A stretch of 55,427 bases of DNA. It comes from JANMMJ01 sp031373255. Its GTDB lineage: Bacteria > Pseudomonadota > Alphaproteobacteria > Rhizobiales > Aestuariivirgaceae. The stretch spans positions 1-55,427 of the forward strand of contig JANMMJ010000120.1 of the NCBI GenBank assembly GCA_031373255.1, written 5' to 3'. Below, in pieces: positions 8,174-16,190 of the stretch. A program made the position numbers and the translations under genes. Position 1 is the stretch's first letter. Every line of letters starts with the position of its first letter. The notes beneath the pieces are model-generated. The model worked only from the letters and a program-made list of their open reading frames with translations, was not told where the DNA came from and made no database searches.

Positions 8174-8468
8174 GACCATGTATCCAACCGGCTTCAACCT
8201 TCCCGTCCACTCATCCTGGTCTTGATTTTCGTTGATTGAACGATTATTCAATTACAATTGAGCATCCAGACGTGATGTGTTCAGGCTTTCTGGAAGGTGG
8301 CGGAGGCCGTTTCGCACCATCCGGAAAGTGGCACATTCCGGCTTTGGCCGGGATTAAGGGTGGGGTGCCTGCGGCCGAAACTTTCTGCCGCGAGCGAGGG
8401 ATGCAGCGTGCACACCGTTGCACTCCTTCCCCACCCGAAACCCTTCAGCCGCCAGCGGTGCCGTTTCT
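8174..8468. other. Intergenic region between convergent genes
   Basis: This 295-bp spacer lies between the convergent genes at 7490 and 8469. It contains a small hairpin CCGGC-TTTG-GCCGG at 8338-8351 (extendable with one wobble) without a clear U-tract. Its start is AT-rich (8220-8265). No coding potential was seen. Confidence 0.4.
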
Positions 8469-8861
8469 TCAGTACGGCTTCACCAATTTGACCACGAATG
8501 TGTGGAGATGGCCGTCGTCATCGCGAATGGATACGTACTCTCCCGGCCTCATGGCGTGGGATTCGAGACGGAAACCCGGTTCGTCATCGCTGTCGGTCGC
8601 CGCATCGTAGTCGAAGGTCCAGGTGGCGCCACCCTGCCCTCCGGCGCGGTGCGCAAGCAGGCCGCGCTCTTCCTCTTCGCTGCCCCAGTAACGGCGGACG
8701 GTGCAAAGATTCTTCGATGCTTTCCATGCTTCGGCATCGAGAAAGCCATTGCTGTCCAGCGGGGCAACTACATCGTACCCGTGGCGGGCGGACCCTTCCG
8801 GGTATTCCTTGCTGCGGGCAAGATTGAGCGTGATGCGCTTGAGGGGTGCGGTTTTCGTCAT
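8469..8861 (-). CDS. Conserved hypothetical protein
   Basis: The 130-aa product starts at the ATG at 8861 (MTKTAPLKRITLNLARSKEYPEGS); the longer frame upstream reads as non-coding. It is polar and acidic with no signal peptide or membrane segment. It contains RHGYDVVAPLD and a C-terminal part SIRDDDGHLHTFVVKLVKPY that looks like small beta strands. I recognise it only as a conserved hypothetical family and cannot assign a function. It lies 58 bp downstream of a cytochrome c gene on the same strand. Confidence 0.65.
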   Translation of the reverse strand: MTKTAPLKRITLNLARSKEYPEGSARHGYDVVAPLDSNGFLDAEAWKASKNLCTVRRYWGSEEEERGLLAHRAGGQGGATWTFDYDAATDSDDEPGFRLESHAMRPGEYVSIRDDDGHLHTFVVKLVKPY

Positions 8862-8919
8862 GGCGTCTCCTGTCTGCGGGCAAACTAGATCAGCACGATG
8901 ATCTGCAACTTGACGCGCC

Positions 8920-9279
8920 TCAATCAGGCTTGGCGATATACTCAACAATGGTGGCGCGCAGAGCCGCATCGGAAATTCCACCATAGGGCTTCATGCGGTG
9001 TCCGGCTACCACCGCATCGGGATTTTCGATGAACTTGTCGAGCATTGCTGCGTCCCACACGATGCCGGATTTCCTGAGGCTATCCGAATAAGCAAAGCCT
9101 GCGACGCTTCCAGCTTTTCGGCCAATCACGCCGGCAAGGCTGGGTCCGAGGCGATTGTCATCCGGTTTGACAGAATGACAGGTCCGGCAAGCGTTGTTGA
9201 ACGCGGTTTGACCGTCCTGTGCGTGAGCGGAAACCATGCCCGCCACAATTGCCACCGCCGCAAGAATCAGGATTCTCAT
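8920..9279 (-). CDS. Periplasmic class I c-type cytochrome
   Basis: This 119-aa protein starts at MRILILAAVAIVAGMV, a typical signal peptide likely cleaved after AHA (about residue 20). A single haem site CRTCH lies at 31-35 and the axial Met96 in HRMKPYGG. The body KLGPSL-like segment (RLGPSLAGVIGRKAGSVAGF) is typical of small soluble cytochrome c2/c552-type electron carriers. It would shuttle electrons in the periplasm. The upstream codons from 9315 are excluded because they would bury the signal peptide. It lies 45 bp downstream of the corrinoid protein gene on the same strand, but no functional link is evident. Confidence 0.9.
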   Translation of the reverse strand: MRILILAAVAIVAGMVSAHAQDGQTAFNNACRTCHSVKPDDNRLGPSLAGVIGRKAGSVAGFAYSDSLRKSGIVWDAAMLDKFIENPDAVVAGHRMKPYGGISDAALRATIVEYIAKPD

Positions 9280-9324
9280 AACCGGTAAACGCCGATCCTG
9301 GAGCGGCGGTTCCACTGGCCGGCG

Positions 9325-10026
9325 TCAACTGGCTTTTAGCTGGTTGTGCTTTCGCGCCATGAAGCTCTTTGCGGTTTCCACTGCCACCGCAGCATCCCGG
9401 CAATAAGCATCGGCGCCGACCGCCTTGGCAAACTCCTCGTTGAGCGGTGCGCCGCCAACCAGCACGACGTAGTCGTCGCGGATGCCCTTTTCCTTCATCG
9501 TGTCGATGACAACCTTCATATAGGGCATCGTCGTGGTGAGCAGCGCCGACATGCCGAGAATATCGGGCTGGTGCTCTTCGATGGCACCAAGATATTTTTC
9601 GACCGGATTGTTGATGCCGAGGTCAATCACCTCAAAGCCGGCACCTTCCATCATCATGCCGACGAGATTCTTGCCGATGTCGTGAATGTCGCCCTTCACC
9701 GTTCCGATTACCATCTTGCCGAGACGTGGCGCTCCGGTGGCGATGAGAAGCGGACGGAGAATGAACATTCCGGCCTTCATCGAATTGGCGGCGAGCAGCA
9801 CTTCCGGGACGAACAGGATGCCATCGCGGAAATCGATGCCCACGATGCGCATGCCTTCGACGAGAGCCTCGGTGAGCACCTTGTAGGGCGTCCAGCCCCG
9901 GCCGAGAAGAATATGAACAGCTTGCTCCACTTCCTCCTTGAGGCCGTCGTAGAGGTCGTCATGGACCTGCTGGACCAGTTCCTCGTCGTTGAGGGAATTC
10001 AGATCAAGTTCGCCTTCATCGCTCAT
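9325..10026 (-). CDS. Stand-alone corrinoid (B12)-binding methyl carrier protein
   Basis: The 233-aa product has the two parts of methyltransferase corrinoid proteins. A helical cap domain (about residues 15-100) precedes a Rossmann-like B12 domain with DXHXXG (Asp113, His115, Gly118 in KGDIHDIGKN), the MSALLTTTM loop around Ser160 and the GG of LVGGAPL. His115 would replace dimethylbenzimidazole as the lower cobalt ligand. It resembles MtbC/MttC/MtgC carriers. The start at 10026 (MSDEGELD) is preceded by GGAGA; the much longer upstream frame is antisense to the class V aminotransferase gene. It is the probable acceptor for the MttB-family enzyme and possible methyl donor for the homocysteine methyltransferases in this region. 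Confidence 0.9.
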   Translation of the reverse strand: MSDEGELDLNSLNDEELVQQVHDDLYDGLKEEVEQAVHILLGRGWTPYKVLTEALVEGMRIVGIDFRDGILFVPEVLLAANSMKAGMFILRPLLIATGAPRLGKMVIGTVKGDIHDIGKNLVGMMMEGAGFEVIDLGINNPVEKYLGAIEEHQPDILGMSALLTTTMPYMKVVIDTMKEKGIRDDYVVLVGGAPLNEEFAKAVGADAYCRDAAVAVETAKSFMARKHNQLKAS

Positions 10027-10203
10027 ATCGGGGTCTCCGGCGGGAAATTGTGTGCGGTACAAAACTAGCGGCATTCGGGAACAGGACTCGGCGCCCGCGC
10101 GACGCTCACATGCCGGAAAGCGACGAGGGTGGCAAGAGGTGTTGCAGGGACCGCGGCGGTCGGGCAGTTTGCCGTTCCAAACACGGCAAGCAAGAGGTTT
10201 ACA

Positions 10204-11436
10204 GTGCTTCAGATTGAAGACGTCCGGGCGCAGTTTCCGGCACTCGCGCTCAAGGACGAGGGCCGTGCGCGGGTCTATTTCGACAACCCGGCGGGGACCC
10301 AGGTGCCGCGGCAGGTGATCGATCGAACGGTCGAGACACTGACGTGCAGGAATGCCAACCTTGGGGGTTATTTTTCCACGACGGTCGAGGCCGATGCCCT
10401 GGTGAATGAAGCTCATCAGGCGTGTGCGGATTTCTACAATGCGAAGAGCGCTGAAGAAATCGTGTTCGGCCAGAACATGACAAGCCTGACATTTCACATG
10501 TCGCGCTGCTTGGGGCGAAAATTCCGCCGGGACGATGAAATCGTGCTGTCGCGCATGGATCACGATGCCAATGTGGCGCCGTGGCTGCTGCTGGCGGACG
10601 ACCTGGGACTGGTGGTGAAGTGGATGGATTTCGACACCGGCACTTACGAGTTTGCCGACGACGCACTGACGAAAGTGCTGAGCGAAAGGACAAAACTGGT
10701 GGCGCTGGGCTTTGCATCGAATTGCACCGGCACTGTTAACGAGGTGAAGCACTTCGCAACGGAGGCAAAGGCCGCCGGAGCGCTTGTCTACGTCGATGCC
10801 GTGCAGTTTGCGCCGCACTATCCAATCGACGTCCAGGCCCTTGGCGCAGATGTTGTGGTGTCTTCGGCCTACAAGTGGTTCGGGCCGCATCAGGGCGTGC
10901 TGTGGGGGCGCAAGGAGTTGCTGGAGGAGACCTTCAGTTACAAGGTGCGGCCTGCAGGTGATGACCTGCCACACAAATTCGAAACGGGAACGCTCAGCCA
11001 TGAAGGCATGGCGGGCTGCCTTGGCGCAATCGAGTATCTGGTGCAGTTTGGCGAGGGGCCGACGCGCGCCAAGCAGATTGCCAGCGCCTGGGGACGGCTG
11101 GCGGATTACGAGAGGCAACTCACGTTGCGCCTGATCGAAGGCCTGCGGAGTTTCAAGGGATTGACCATTCGCGGGGTGACGTCGGCCAATGCGATGCACC
11201 GGCGCGTTCCCACGGTTTCGTTCACGCTCAATGGACATCACCCTACCGATCTTGCGAAGGGCTTTGCCAGGGACAACATCTTTGTGTGGTCCGGGCACAA
11301 TTACGCGATCGAGCCCGTTAAACGGATGGGCCTGATGGACCAGGGCGGCGTGCTGCGCATCGGACTTGCGCATTACAACACCGAAGCGGAAGTGGATACG
11401 TTGCTGTCCTCGTTGACGCGCATGGCAAGGGGGTAG
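10204..11436 (+). CDS. Class V aminotransferase, cysteine desulfurase-like
   Basis: The 410-aa product, read from the GTG at 10204 (an AGAGG precedes it), has the fold-I PLP signature: Asp198 (VDAVQFAPH) and Schiff-base Lys224 in SSAYKWFGPH. The opening segment VYFDNPAGTQVPRQV is typical of the cysteine-desulfurase-like subfamily (TIGR01976 type), which is distinct from IscS/SufS. A dedicated active-site cysteine loop is not obvious, so sulfur transfer is unproven. The ATG of a Gfo/Idh/MocA dehydrogenase gene follows 4 bp downstream, so the pair probably forms an operon. The biological substrate is unknown. Confidence 0.8.
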   Translation: MLQIEDVRAQFPALALKDEGRARVYFDNPAGTQVPRQVIDRTVETLTCRNANLGGYFSTTVEADALVNEAHQACADFYNAKSAEEIVFGQNMTSLTFHMSRCLGRKFRRDDEIVLSRMDHDANVAPWLLLADDLGLVVKWMDFDTGTYEFADDALTKVLSERTKLVALGFASNCTGTVNEVKHFATEAKAAGALVYVDAVQFAPHYPIDVQALGADVVVSSAYKWFGPHQGVLWGRKELLEETFSYKVRPAGDDLPHKFETGTLSHEGMAGCLGAIEYLVQFGEGPTRAKQIASAWGRLADYERQLTLRLIEGLRSFKGLTIRGVTSANAMHRRVPTVSFTLNGHHPTDLAKGFARDNIFVWSGHNYAIEPVKRMGLMDQGGVLRIGLAHYNTEAEVDTLLSSLTRMARG

Positions 11437-11440
11437 GACA

Positions 11441-12370
11441 ATGGCCTTCAAACTCGGCATCATCGGTCTTGGGAAAATTGCCCAGGACCAGCATCTGCCC
11501 TGCGTGGCGAAGAACCCCGATTTCGAGCTTGCGGCAGTGGTAAGCTCGCGGCCAAGCGGCCTCGATGTACCGAGCTTCCGCACGCCGGCAGACCTGTTTG
11601 CCAGCGGGATCAAGCTTGACGCTGTTTCACTGTGCATGCCGCCCGAGCCACGCTTTGCCATTGCCCGCGATGCCATCGATGCAGGACTGCACTTGCTGCT
11701 GGAAAAGCCGCCGTCGCCGACAGTTGGCGAACTGCATGCGCTGACCGCTCACGCGGCGAAAGCCAAGCGGGTGATGTTCACGGCCTGGCACTCACAATTC
11801 AACGCGGCCGTAGACGAAGCCAGGCGGTTGCTTGCGGGCAAGACGGTGAAACGCCTGCATGTCGAGTGGAAGGAAGATGTGCGGCATTGGCATCCGGGGC
11901 AGGAATGGATATGGGAGCCCGGCGGATTCGGGGTGTTCGATCCGGGGATCAATGCATTTTCAATCGTGACGAAGATATTGCCGCAGCCGGTGTTTGTTTC
12001 CTCGTGCATTCTCGAGACACCGCGCAACCGCCAGACACCGATCGCGGCGCAGATCGCGTTCAAGCCATCGTGGGACGGGAAGGCGGAGCTTTCTGCCGAT
12101 CTCGACTGGCGGCAAACCGGCGAGCAGACGTGGAACATTTCGGTCGAGACGGTGGACGGTCTTGTGCTGCTGCTCAAGAAGGGCGGCACCGAATTGTACG
12201 TCAACGGCAGCAAGGCCGTTGCAGAGCCCTCAGAAGAATACGAGGCAATCTACGCGCGCTTTGCCCAACTGCTTAAGACTGGAAAGTCGGAGATCGATGC
12301 AGCCCCCCTGCAACTGGTCTCCGATTGCTTCATGATGGGGAAACGGGTGGAGACGGAGTCCTTCGAATAG
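11441..12370 (+). CDS. Gfo/Idh/MocA dehydrogenase, L-arabinose/D-galactose 1-dehydrogenase type
   Basis: This 309-aa protein opens with a Rossmann motif LGIIGLGKIAQDQHLP and has the catalytic LEKPP (about residues 88-92). It also carries the stretch WKEDVRHWHPGQEWIWEP followed by GGFGVFDPGINAFSIVTKILP. The latter closely resembles the L-arabinose 1-dehydrogenase of Azospirillum and rhizobial D-galactose 1-dehydrogenase as I remember them. The predicted reaction is NAD(P)-dependent oxidation of the C1 hydroxyl of an aldose to the lactone in the cytoplasm. None of the later pathway genes (lactonase, dehydratase) is nearby. Confidence 0.82.
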   Translation: MAFKLGIIGLGKIAQDQHLPCVAKNPDFELAAVVSSRPSGLDVPSFRTPADLFASGIKLDAVSLCMPPEPRFAIARDAIDAGLHLLLEKPPSPTVGELHALTAHAAKAKRVMFTAWHSQFNAAVDEARRLLAGKTVKRLHVEWKEDVRHWHPGQEWIWEPGGFGVFDPGINAFSIVTKILPQPVFVSSCILETPRNRQTPIAAQIAFKPSWDGKAELSADLDWRQTGEQTWNISVETVDGLVLLLKKGGTELYVNGSKAVAEPSEEYEAIYARFAQLLKTGKSEIDAAPLQLVSDCFMMGKRVETESFE

Positions 12371-12428
12371 ATCGATGACGGTTCCCGAATGCGAGTCATC
12401 TGAAGTTCAGGGTTGATCCAATTTTTCC

Positions 12429-12450
12429 TTGGTTCGTTCGCATTAACCAA
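12429..12450. terminator. Weak hairpin between convergent genes
   Basis: TTGGTT (12429-12434) and AACCAA (12445-12450) form a 6-bp inverted repeat with a 10-base loop, between the convergent dehydrogenase and AAA ATPase genes. For minus-strand transcripts it is followed by GGAAAAAT, and for plus-strand transcripts there is no U-tract. A terminator role is only suggested. Confidence 0.25.
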
Positions 12451-12475
12451 AGTGCGTCAACCGGCCACTGTGGGG

Positions 12476-13246
12476 CTATTTTTGCCGGTCGAGGAGAATG
12501 TCGAGCATCATCTCGGGGCGGTTGAGAAAATCACGCGTGACCTGGTAATGTTCAGTGTCCTCGTAGGCAATCCGGTCCAAACCCTTGGGGCCAACCTGAT
12601 AGATCCATGCATCGGGGTAGGCCATGAGGATGGGAGAATGCGTCGCAATGATGAACTGCGACTTGTCGAGGATAAGATCATGCATGCGGGTGAGCATCGA
12701 CATCTGGCGTGAAGGTGAAAGAGCGGCCTCAGGCTCGTCGAGAATGTAAAGGCCGTTTCCGCGAAAACGGTTTTCAAGCAACGCGAAGAACGATTCGCCG
12801 TGAGACTGCTTGTGAAGTGACGTGCCGCCATATGCGCCGATCAGTTTTTTACTAAAGTCCGAACCGGGCTCGGCATCCATTCTGTCGATCTGGGTTGCGA
12901 CGTTAAAGTAGCTCTCGGCACGGAGAAAGAATCCGTCTTTGGCGCGGCGTGCGGACTTCACCAGACGCAGGCAGGAATGCAGGTTGGAGTGGGCCGAGTG
13001 AGTGCTGAAGTTGAAATTCTTGCTGCCTCCCTCGGCGTTGAAGCCCCAGGCAATTGCGAGAGCTTCAACAAGAGTGGATTTGCCCGAGCCGTTCTCACCA
13101 ACGAGGAAAGTCACTTTCGGATGGAGCTTCAGTTCCCGAAGATGGGCGATGGCCGGCAATGAAAAAGGGTAGAGGCTCCGGTCTTCAACGTCGTCCCAAA
13201 GGATCTGTGCAGAGACCAGATAGGTTTCGAAATCGATCGTGCGCAT
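12476..13246 (-). CDS. AAA family ATPase (ABC/RecF-like, single domain)
   Basis: The 256-aa product starts at MRTIDFETYL (ATG at 13246). It has Walker A GENGSGKST (residues 50-58), a signature-like SHGESFFALL, Walker B LYILDEPEAALS and the H-loop IIATHSPIL. This is the ABC-ATPase-like fold of RecF/SMC/OLD-related proteins, without a coiled coil or a TOPRIM domain. Such solitary ATPases are often annotated as AAA family and may be involved in DNA repair or defence, but no partner nuclease lies next to it. The function is unknown. Confidence 0.82.
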   Translation of the reverse strand: MRTIDFETYLVSAQILWDDVEDRSLYPFSLPAIAHLRELKLHPKVTFLVGENGSGKSTLVEALAIAWGFNAEGGSKNFNFSTHSAHSNLHSCLRLVKSARRAKDGFFLRAESYFNVATQIDRMDAEPGSDFSKKLIGAYGGTSLHKQSHGESFFALLENRFRGNGLYILDEPEAALSPSRQMSMLTRMHDLILDKSQFIIATHSPILMAYPDAWIYQVGPKGLDRIAYEDTEHYQVTRDFLNRPEMMLDILLDRQK

Positions 13247-13327
13247 GCCTGCAAGATAACATGGCAATGTACTGCATGGCGTAGCGTCACAAAGATTGGT
13301 TACCGGCTGAGAACAATCTGGAGCGCA

Positions 13328-14340
13328 CTATCCCCGGCGGCGTTCCCTTCTGGCGGCGCCGGCCGCTGCGGTGTCTATGCCCTTGGCGAGTTCGGAGACC
13401 GGTCCCAGCCGCTGCTCGATGAGTTCCACCGAGGGACGTTCGCCTTTGGTATATGTCTCGAGCGATTTCCTCATTGCGGCCAAATGCTCCGGGCTGGTGC
13501 CGCAGCAACCGCCGATGATCTTCGCGCCGGCATCAAGTGCTATGCGGGCATAGTCCGCCATGAGTTCCGGCGTGCCGGTATAGTGGATATGGCCATCGAC
13601 ATATTGCGGGATGCCACAATTGCCCTTTGCAACAACTGCCGCGTCGGGCCTTGCTTCGCTGATACCCAGCACAGTGGCGACCAATTCAGAGGCCCCTACC
13701 CCGCAATTGGCACCGATGGCCACGGGCTGCACCGCAAGGGCGGCGGTGACGGCGCCAAACGCCTTGGGGGTGAGGCCCATCATGGTGCGGCCGTTGGTGT
13801 CGAAGCTCATGGTCGTGACGATGGGAAGGCCGGCCTTCGAGGCCCCTTCCACCGCAGCGCGAAGCTCTTCTTCCGACGACATGGTTTCGATCCAGAGCAC
13901 ATCGACGCGGCCCTCGGCCAGCGCCATGGCCTGTTCCTCAAAGGCCCTAACGGCATCCTCGTGGGTGAGCGTGCCGACGGGTTCGAGGATTTCGCCGGTC
14001 GGGCCGATGGAGCCGCCGACATAGACCGGACGCGAGACTGCATCAGCCTCGGCGCGGGCATTTTTGGCGGCCGCCATGTTGATCTCGCGCACCTGGCCCT
14101 GGGCGTTGTGCAATTTGAGACGGTGGCGATTGCCGCCAAAGGTGTTGGTGAGGACAATGTCGGCGCCCGCTTCTATGAAGCGGCGATGCAGGTCACGCAC
14201 GCGTTCGGGGTGTTCGAAATTCCACATCTCCGGCGCATCGCCGGAGAGCAGGCCCACCTGGAAATAGTGGTACCGGTGGCGCCGTCGGCCAGGAGCCAGG
14301 GGCGGGACTGCAGGGCTTCGGTAAAGGACGGGCTGGACAT
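13328..14340 (-). pseudogene. Homocysteine (betaine-type) S-methyltransferase with N-terminal frameshift
   Basis: From the ATG at 14340 (with a GAGG before it) the frame reads the family N-terminus ending in WLLADGATGTTI and then goes out of phase. From about 14265 the next frame continues FQVGLLSGDAPEMWN, the rest of the family, through ANCGVG (zinc Cys) and IGGCCGTSPEH. Adding one base to the AAA run at 14262-14264 restores a 337-aa protein of normal length. The body is intact, so this is either a recent one-base deletion or an assembly error in a homopolymer. The product would methylate homocysteine from betaine or a methyl-corrinoid. A palindromic operator lies directly upstream. Confidence 0.85.
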
Positions 14341-14358
14341 TGCGGACCTCATTCAAGG

Positions 14359-14378
14359 ATATAAAGATGTCTTTATAT
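14359..14378. promoter_or_regulatory. 20-bp perfect palindrome, SahR/ArsR-type operator candidate
   Basis: ATATAAAGA-TG-TCTTTATAT is a perfect 9-bp inverted repeat 18 bp before the homocysteine methyltransferase start, overlapping the likely -10 region. It resembles the operators I remember for ArsR-family S-adenosylhomocysteine-responsive regulators of methionine genes in proteobacteria. It lies just beyond the stop of the upstream MBL gene, so it would act on the methyltransferase gene only. Confidence 0.6.
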
Positions 14379-14379
14379 G

Positions 14380-15216
14380 TTATTTCGATCCTTGCCAAGC
14401 GGCAAACGCCGCATCGTTGGCGAGAAGCGTCATACGGGCGTTTACGGGATAGGCCTCAGGACGCACTCCGGAGGCCCTCAGGGTGGAAAGTGAGGAGCGC
14501 AGGTCCATGATGTCATTTACCGACAGACGCGGCGCAGCGTGCCTCTCCTGGCCATCTGGCTTGCCATGGGCGCAGAGGATCAAAGTGTCCGCGTTCAACT
14601 CAGGCAAAAGCACTTCCGCGGTAGCGAGATAATCATCGAGATTGGCACCGGGCACCTGGGCGTAAAGCTCCCCGGGGTAAACAAAATCGGCCGCGAACAG
14701 GATATTGGACTGGCGGTCCAGTATCGAAATGCTATCCGGCGAATGGCCCGGGGTGTGGACGATCTCGAGCCAGCGGCGGCCCAGATCGATGACGTGGCCC
14801 ACAGGCCACCAGTGAGCGATGGAAATTGGGGTCCATGTCATGTTTTCCCACGCGCCCAGATAAAGATCGTCAGGTGCGTGGAACAAGCCGTCATTTGTGC
14901 TTTGGCGAAGGACGGGCAAATCGGTGAGGGCGATCTTGTCGAAACGATGCAGGTTGCCGGTGTGATCGAAATGCAGATGCGACGGGAACGCGATGATCGG
15001 CAATGCGGTCAGGCTTTCGGCAACGGCGCGAATATCGCGGAGGCCAGGACCTGTATCGAACATCAACGCGCTCTTGCTGCCCTCAATCAGATAGGACCAG
15101 CTGATCTGATGATAGCGTGGCTCGCCGATGGCATGGATACCGTCCGAGATCGTTTCGATGGCGTACCAGTCATCATGCCAGCGGACATGCGGAGCAAGCT
15201 TGGGAGAGTCGGTCAT
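14380..15216 (-). CDS. MBL-fold metallo-hydrolase
   Basis: This 278-aa protein carries the metallo-beta-lactamase signature HLHFDH (residues 80-85) after LMFDTGPG, then HTPGHSPDSISIL (third histidine region), FAADFVYPGEL (metal-bridging Asp) and CAHGKPDG (last His). There is no signal peptide, so it should be cytoplasmic. The family includes glyoxalase II, lactonases and other hydrolases; the substrate cannot be assigned. It lies downstream of soeC on the same strand with a short gap, but no link to sulfite oxidation is known. Confidence 0.82.
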   Translation of the reverse strand: MTDSPKLAPHVRWHDDWYAIETISDGIHAIGEPRYHQISWSYLIEGSKSALMFDTGPGLRDIRAVAESLTALPIIAFPSHLHFDHTGNLHRFDKIALTDLPVLRQSTNDGLFHAPDDLYLGAWENMTWTPISIAHWWPVGHVIDLGRRWLEIVHTPGHSPDSISILDRQSNILFAADFVYPGELYAQVPGANLDDYLATAEVLLPELNADTLILCAHGKPDGQERHAAPRLSVNDIMDLRSSLSTLRASGVRPEAYPVNARMTLLANDAAFAAWQGSK

Positions 15217-15257
15217 CGGGGGACCGTAGCATGGATGTCGTGCGGCGGTGGGTTCAA

Positions 15258-16187
15258 TCAGGCGTTCGGGGCGCCGTAGTACAGGGTCGAGACGTGCTGG
15301 GCTTCCGCAAAGAAGAGCCAGCGTTCAACCGCAGCGGCGGCAAGTACTGCTATAGCCGCGACAATTACAAGGGCCGGAATGGTCAGCGCGAGAAGCATTG
15401 CCGCCAATGCCGATGCGAACAGGATGAAGACAAACCGACGGAGCTTTTGGGCATGGCGGCGGGCAATCACGTAACCCATTTCACTTTGGACGAAATTGGT
15501 GGCGGTGTGTGGCAATTCCCACTGGCGGACTTCGCCGATGCGGCCGAGCCCCGTGGCAGTACCCATCGTGTGAGTCTTTGGCGCGCTGTCGATGGCACGC
15601 CAATAGAGGAACTTCAGGACAGCCAGGACAATCAGCGCCGCGACTGTGAAAATGACTTGAAACAGTTGCAAGCTGCCAAAGGCAAACGAGATTGCCGCCA
15701 GCAGTGCCGAACCCGATGCGAGCGCAAATGCGAGATAGATTGGCACGGTCAGCGGTTGGGCCCAGGCACGAATGGTGGGCAGCGAGGCATAGATCATGCC
15801 GGTGCAATAGACGGTGAAGGCCGCGAGAATTGCGGTGACAAGTCCCAACGGCAAAATGAGCGAGGGCGCCTCAACCAGGCCGGACCACACCAAGCCGAAG
15901 AGCAAGGCGGGAGCATACGTCACGACCGCCGCCACGCCTTCTCTTGAAAGCCAAGAGGAGCGCCACTGTGACAGGGCGCGCCAGGCCCGCTCGGGATGTC
16001 CAAGATGCAAGGTCGACGCGAGGAGCCCTATGGTGATCAGACCCAGCGCGATCACCATTGAGGTCACGCCGAAGGCAATACTCGATGCCTGGCCGTGGTT
16101 GACGCCGACAAGGCCGAGCAAGGCGAGCAACCCATAGCCAGCGCCAGAGGCCGTTGTGAACAGGATAACCGAATAGGCCGGATGCAT
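15258..16187 (-). CDS. soeC: Sulfite dehydrogenase membrane anchor SoeC (DmsC/NrfD-like)
   Basis: The 309-aa product has about eight hydrophobic helices and matches the DmsC family of quinone-reactive anchors: a conserved start HPAYSVILFTTASGAGYGL and STLHLGHPERAWRALSQWRSSWLSREG in the first loop. It would anchor the SoeAB dimer to the cytoplasmic face and pass electrons to the quinone pool. It directly follows soeB (3 bp gap). The order soeA-soeB-soeC is that of known cytoplasm-facing sulfite dehydrogenases. The nearby xsc gene, which makes sulfite, supports this over a DMSO-reductase role. Confidence 0.85.
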   Translation of the reverse strand: MHPAYSVILFTTASGAGYGLLALLGLVGVNHGQASSIAFGVTSMVIALGLITIGLLASTLHLGHPERAWRALSQWRSSWLSREGVAAVVTYAPALLFGLVWSGLVEAPSLILPLGLVTAILAAFTVYCTGMIYASLPTIRAWAQPLTVPIYLAFALASGSALLAAISFAFGSLQLFQVIFTVAALIVLAVLKFLYWRAIDSAPKTHTMGTATGLGRIGEVRQWELPHTATNFVQSEMGYVIARRHAQKLRRFVFILFASALAAMLLALTIPALVIVAAIAVLAAAAVERWLFFAEAQHVSTLYYGAPNA

Positions 16188-16190
16188 CGC

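Noticed and set aside
10027..11676. Long upstream extension of the corrinoid protein frame on the minus strand
   Set aside because: It is antisense to the class V aminotransferase and dehydrogenase genes, has no family features, and the corrinoid protein has its own start with a ribosome-binding site at 10026.
13484..14452. Long plus-strand open frame opposite the homocysteine methyltransferase gene
   Set aside because: No domain features; it follows from codon bias on the opposite strand.
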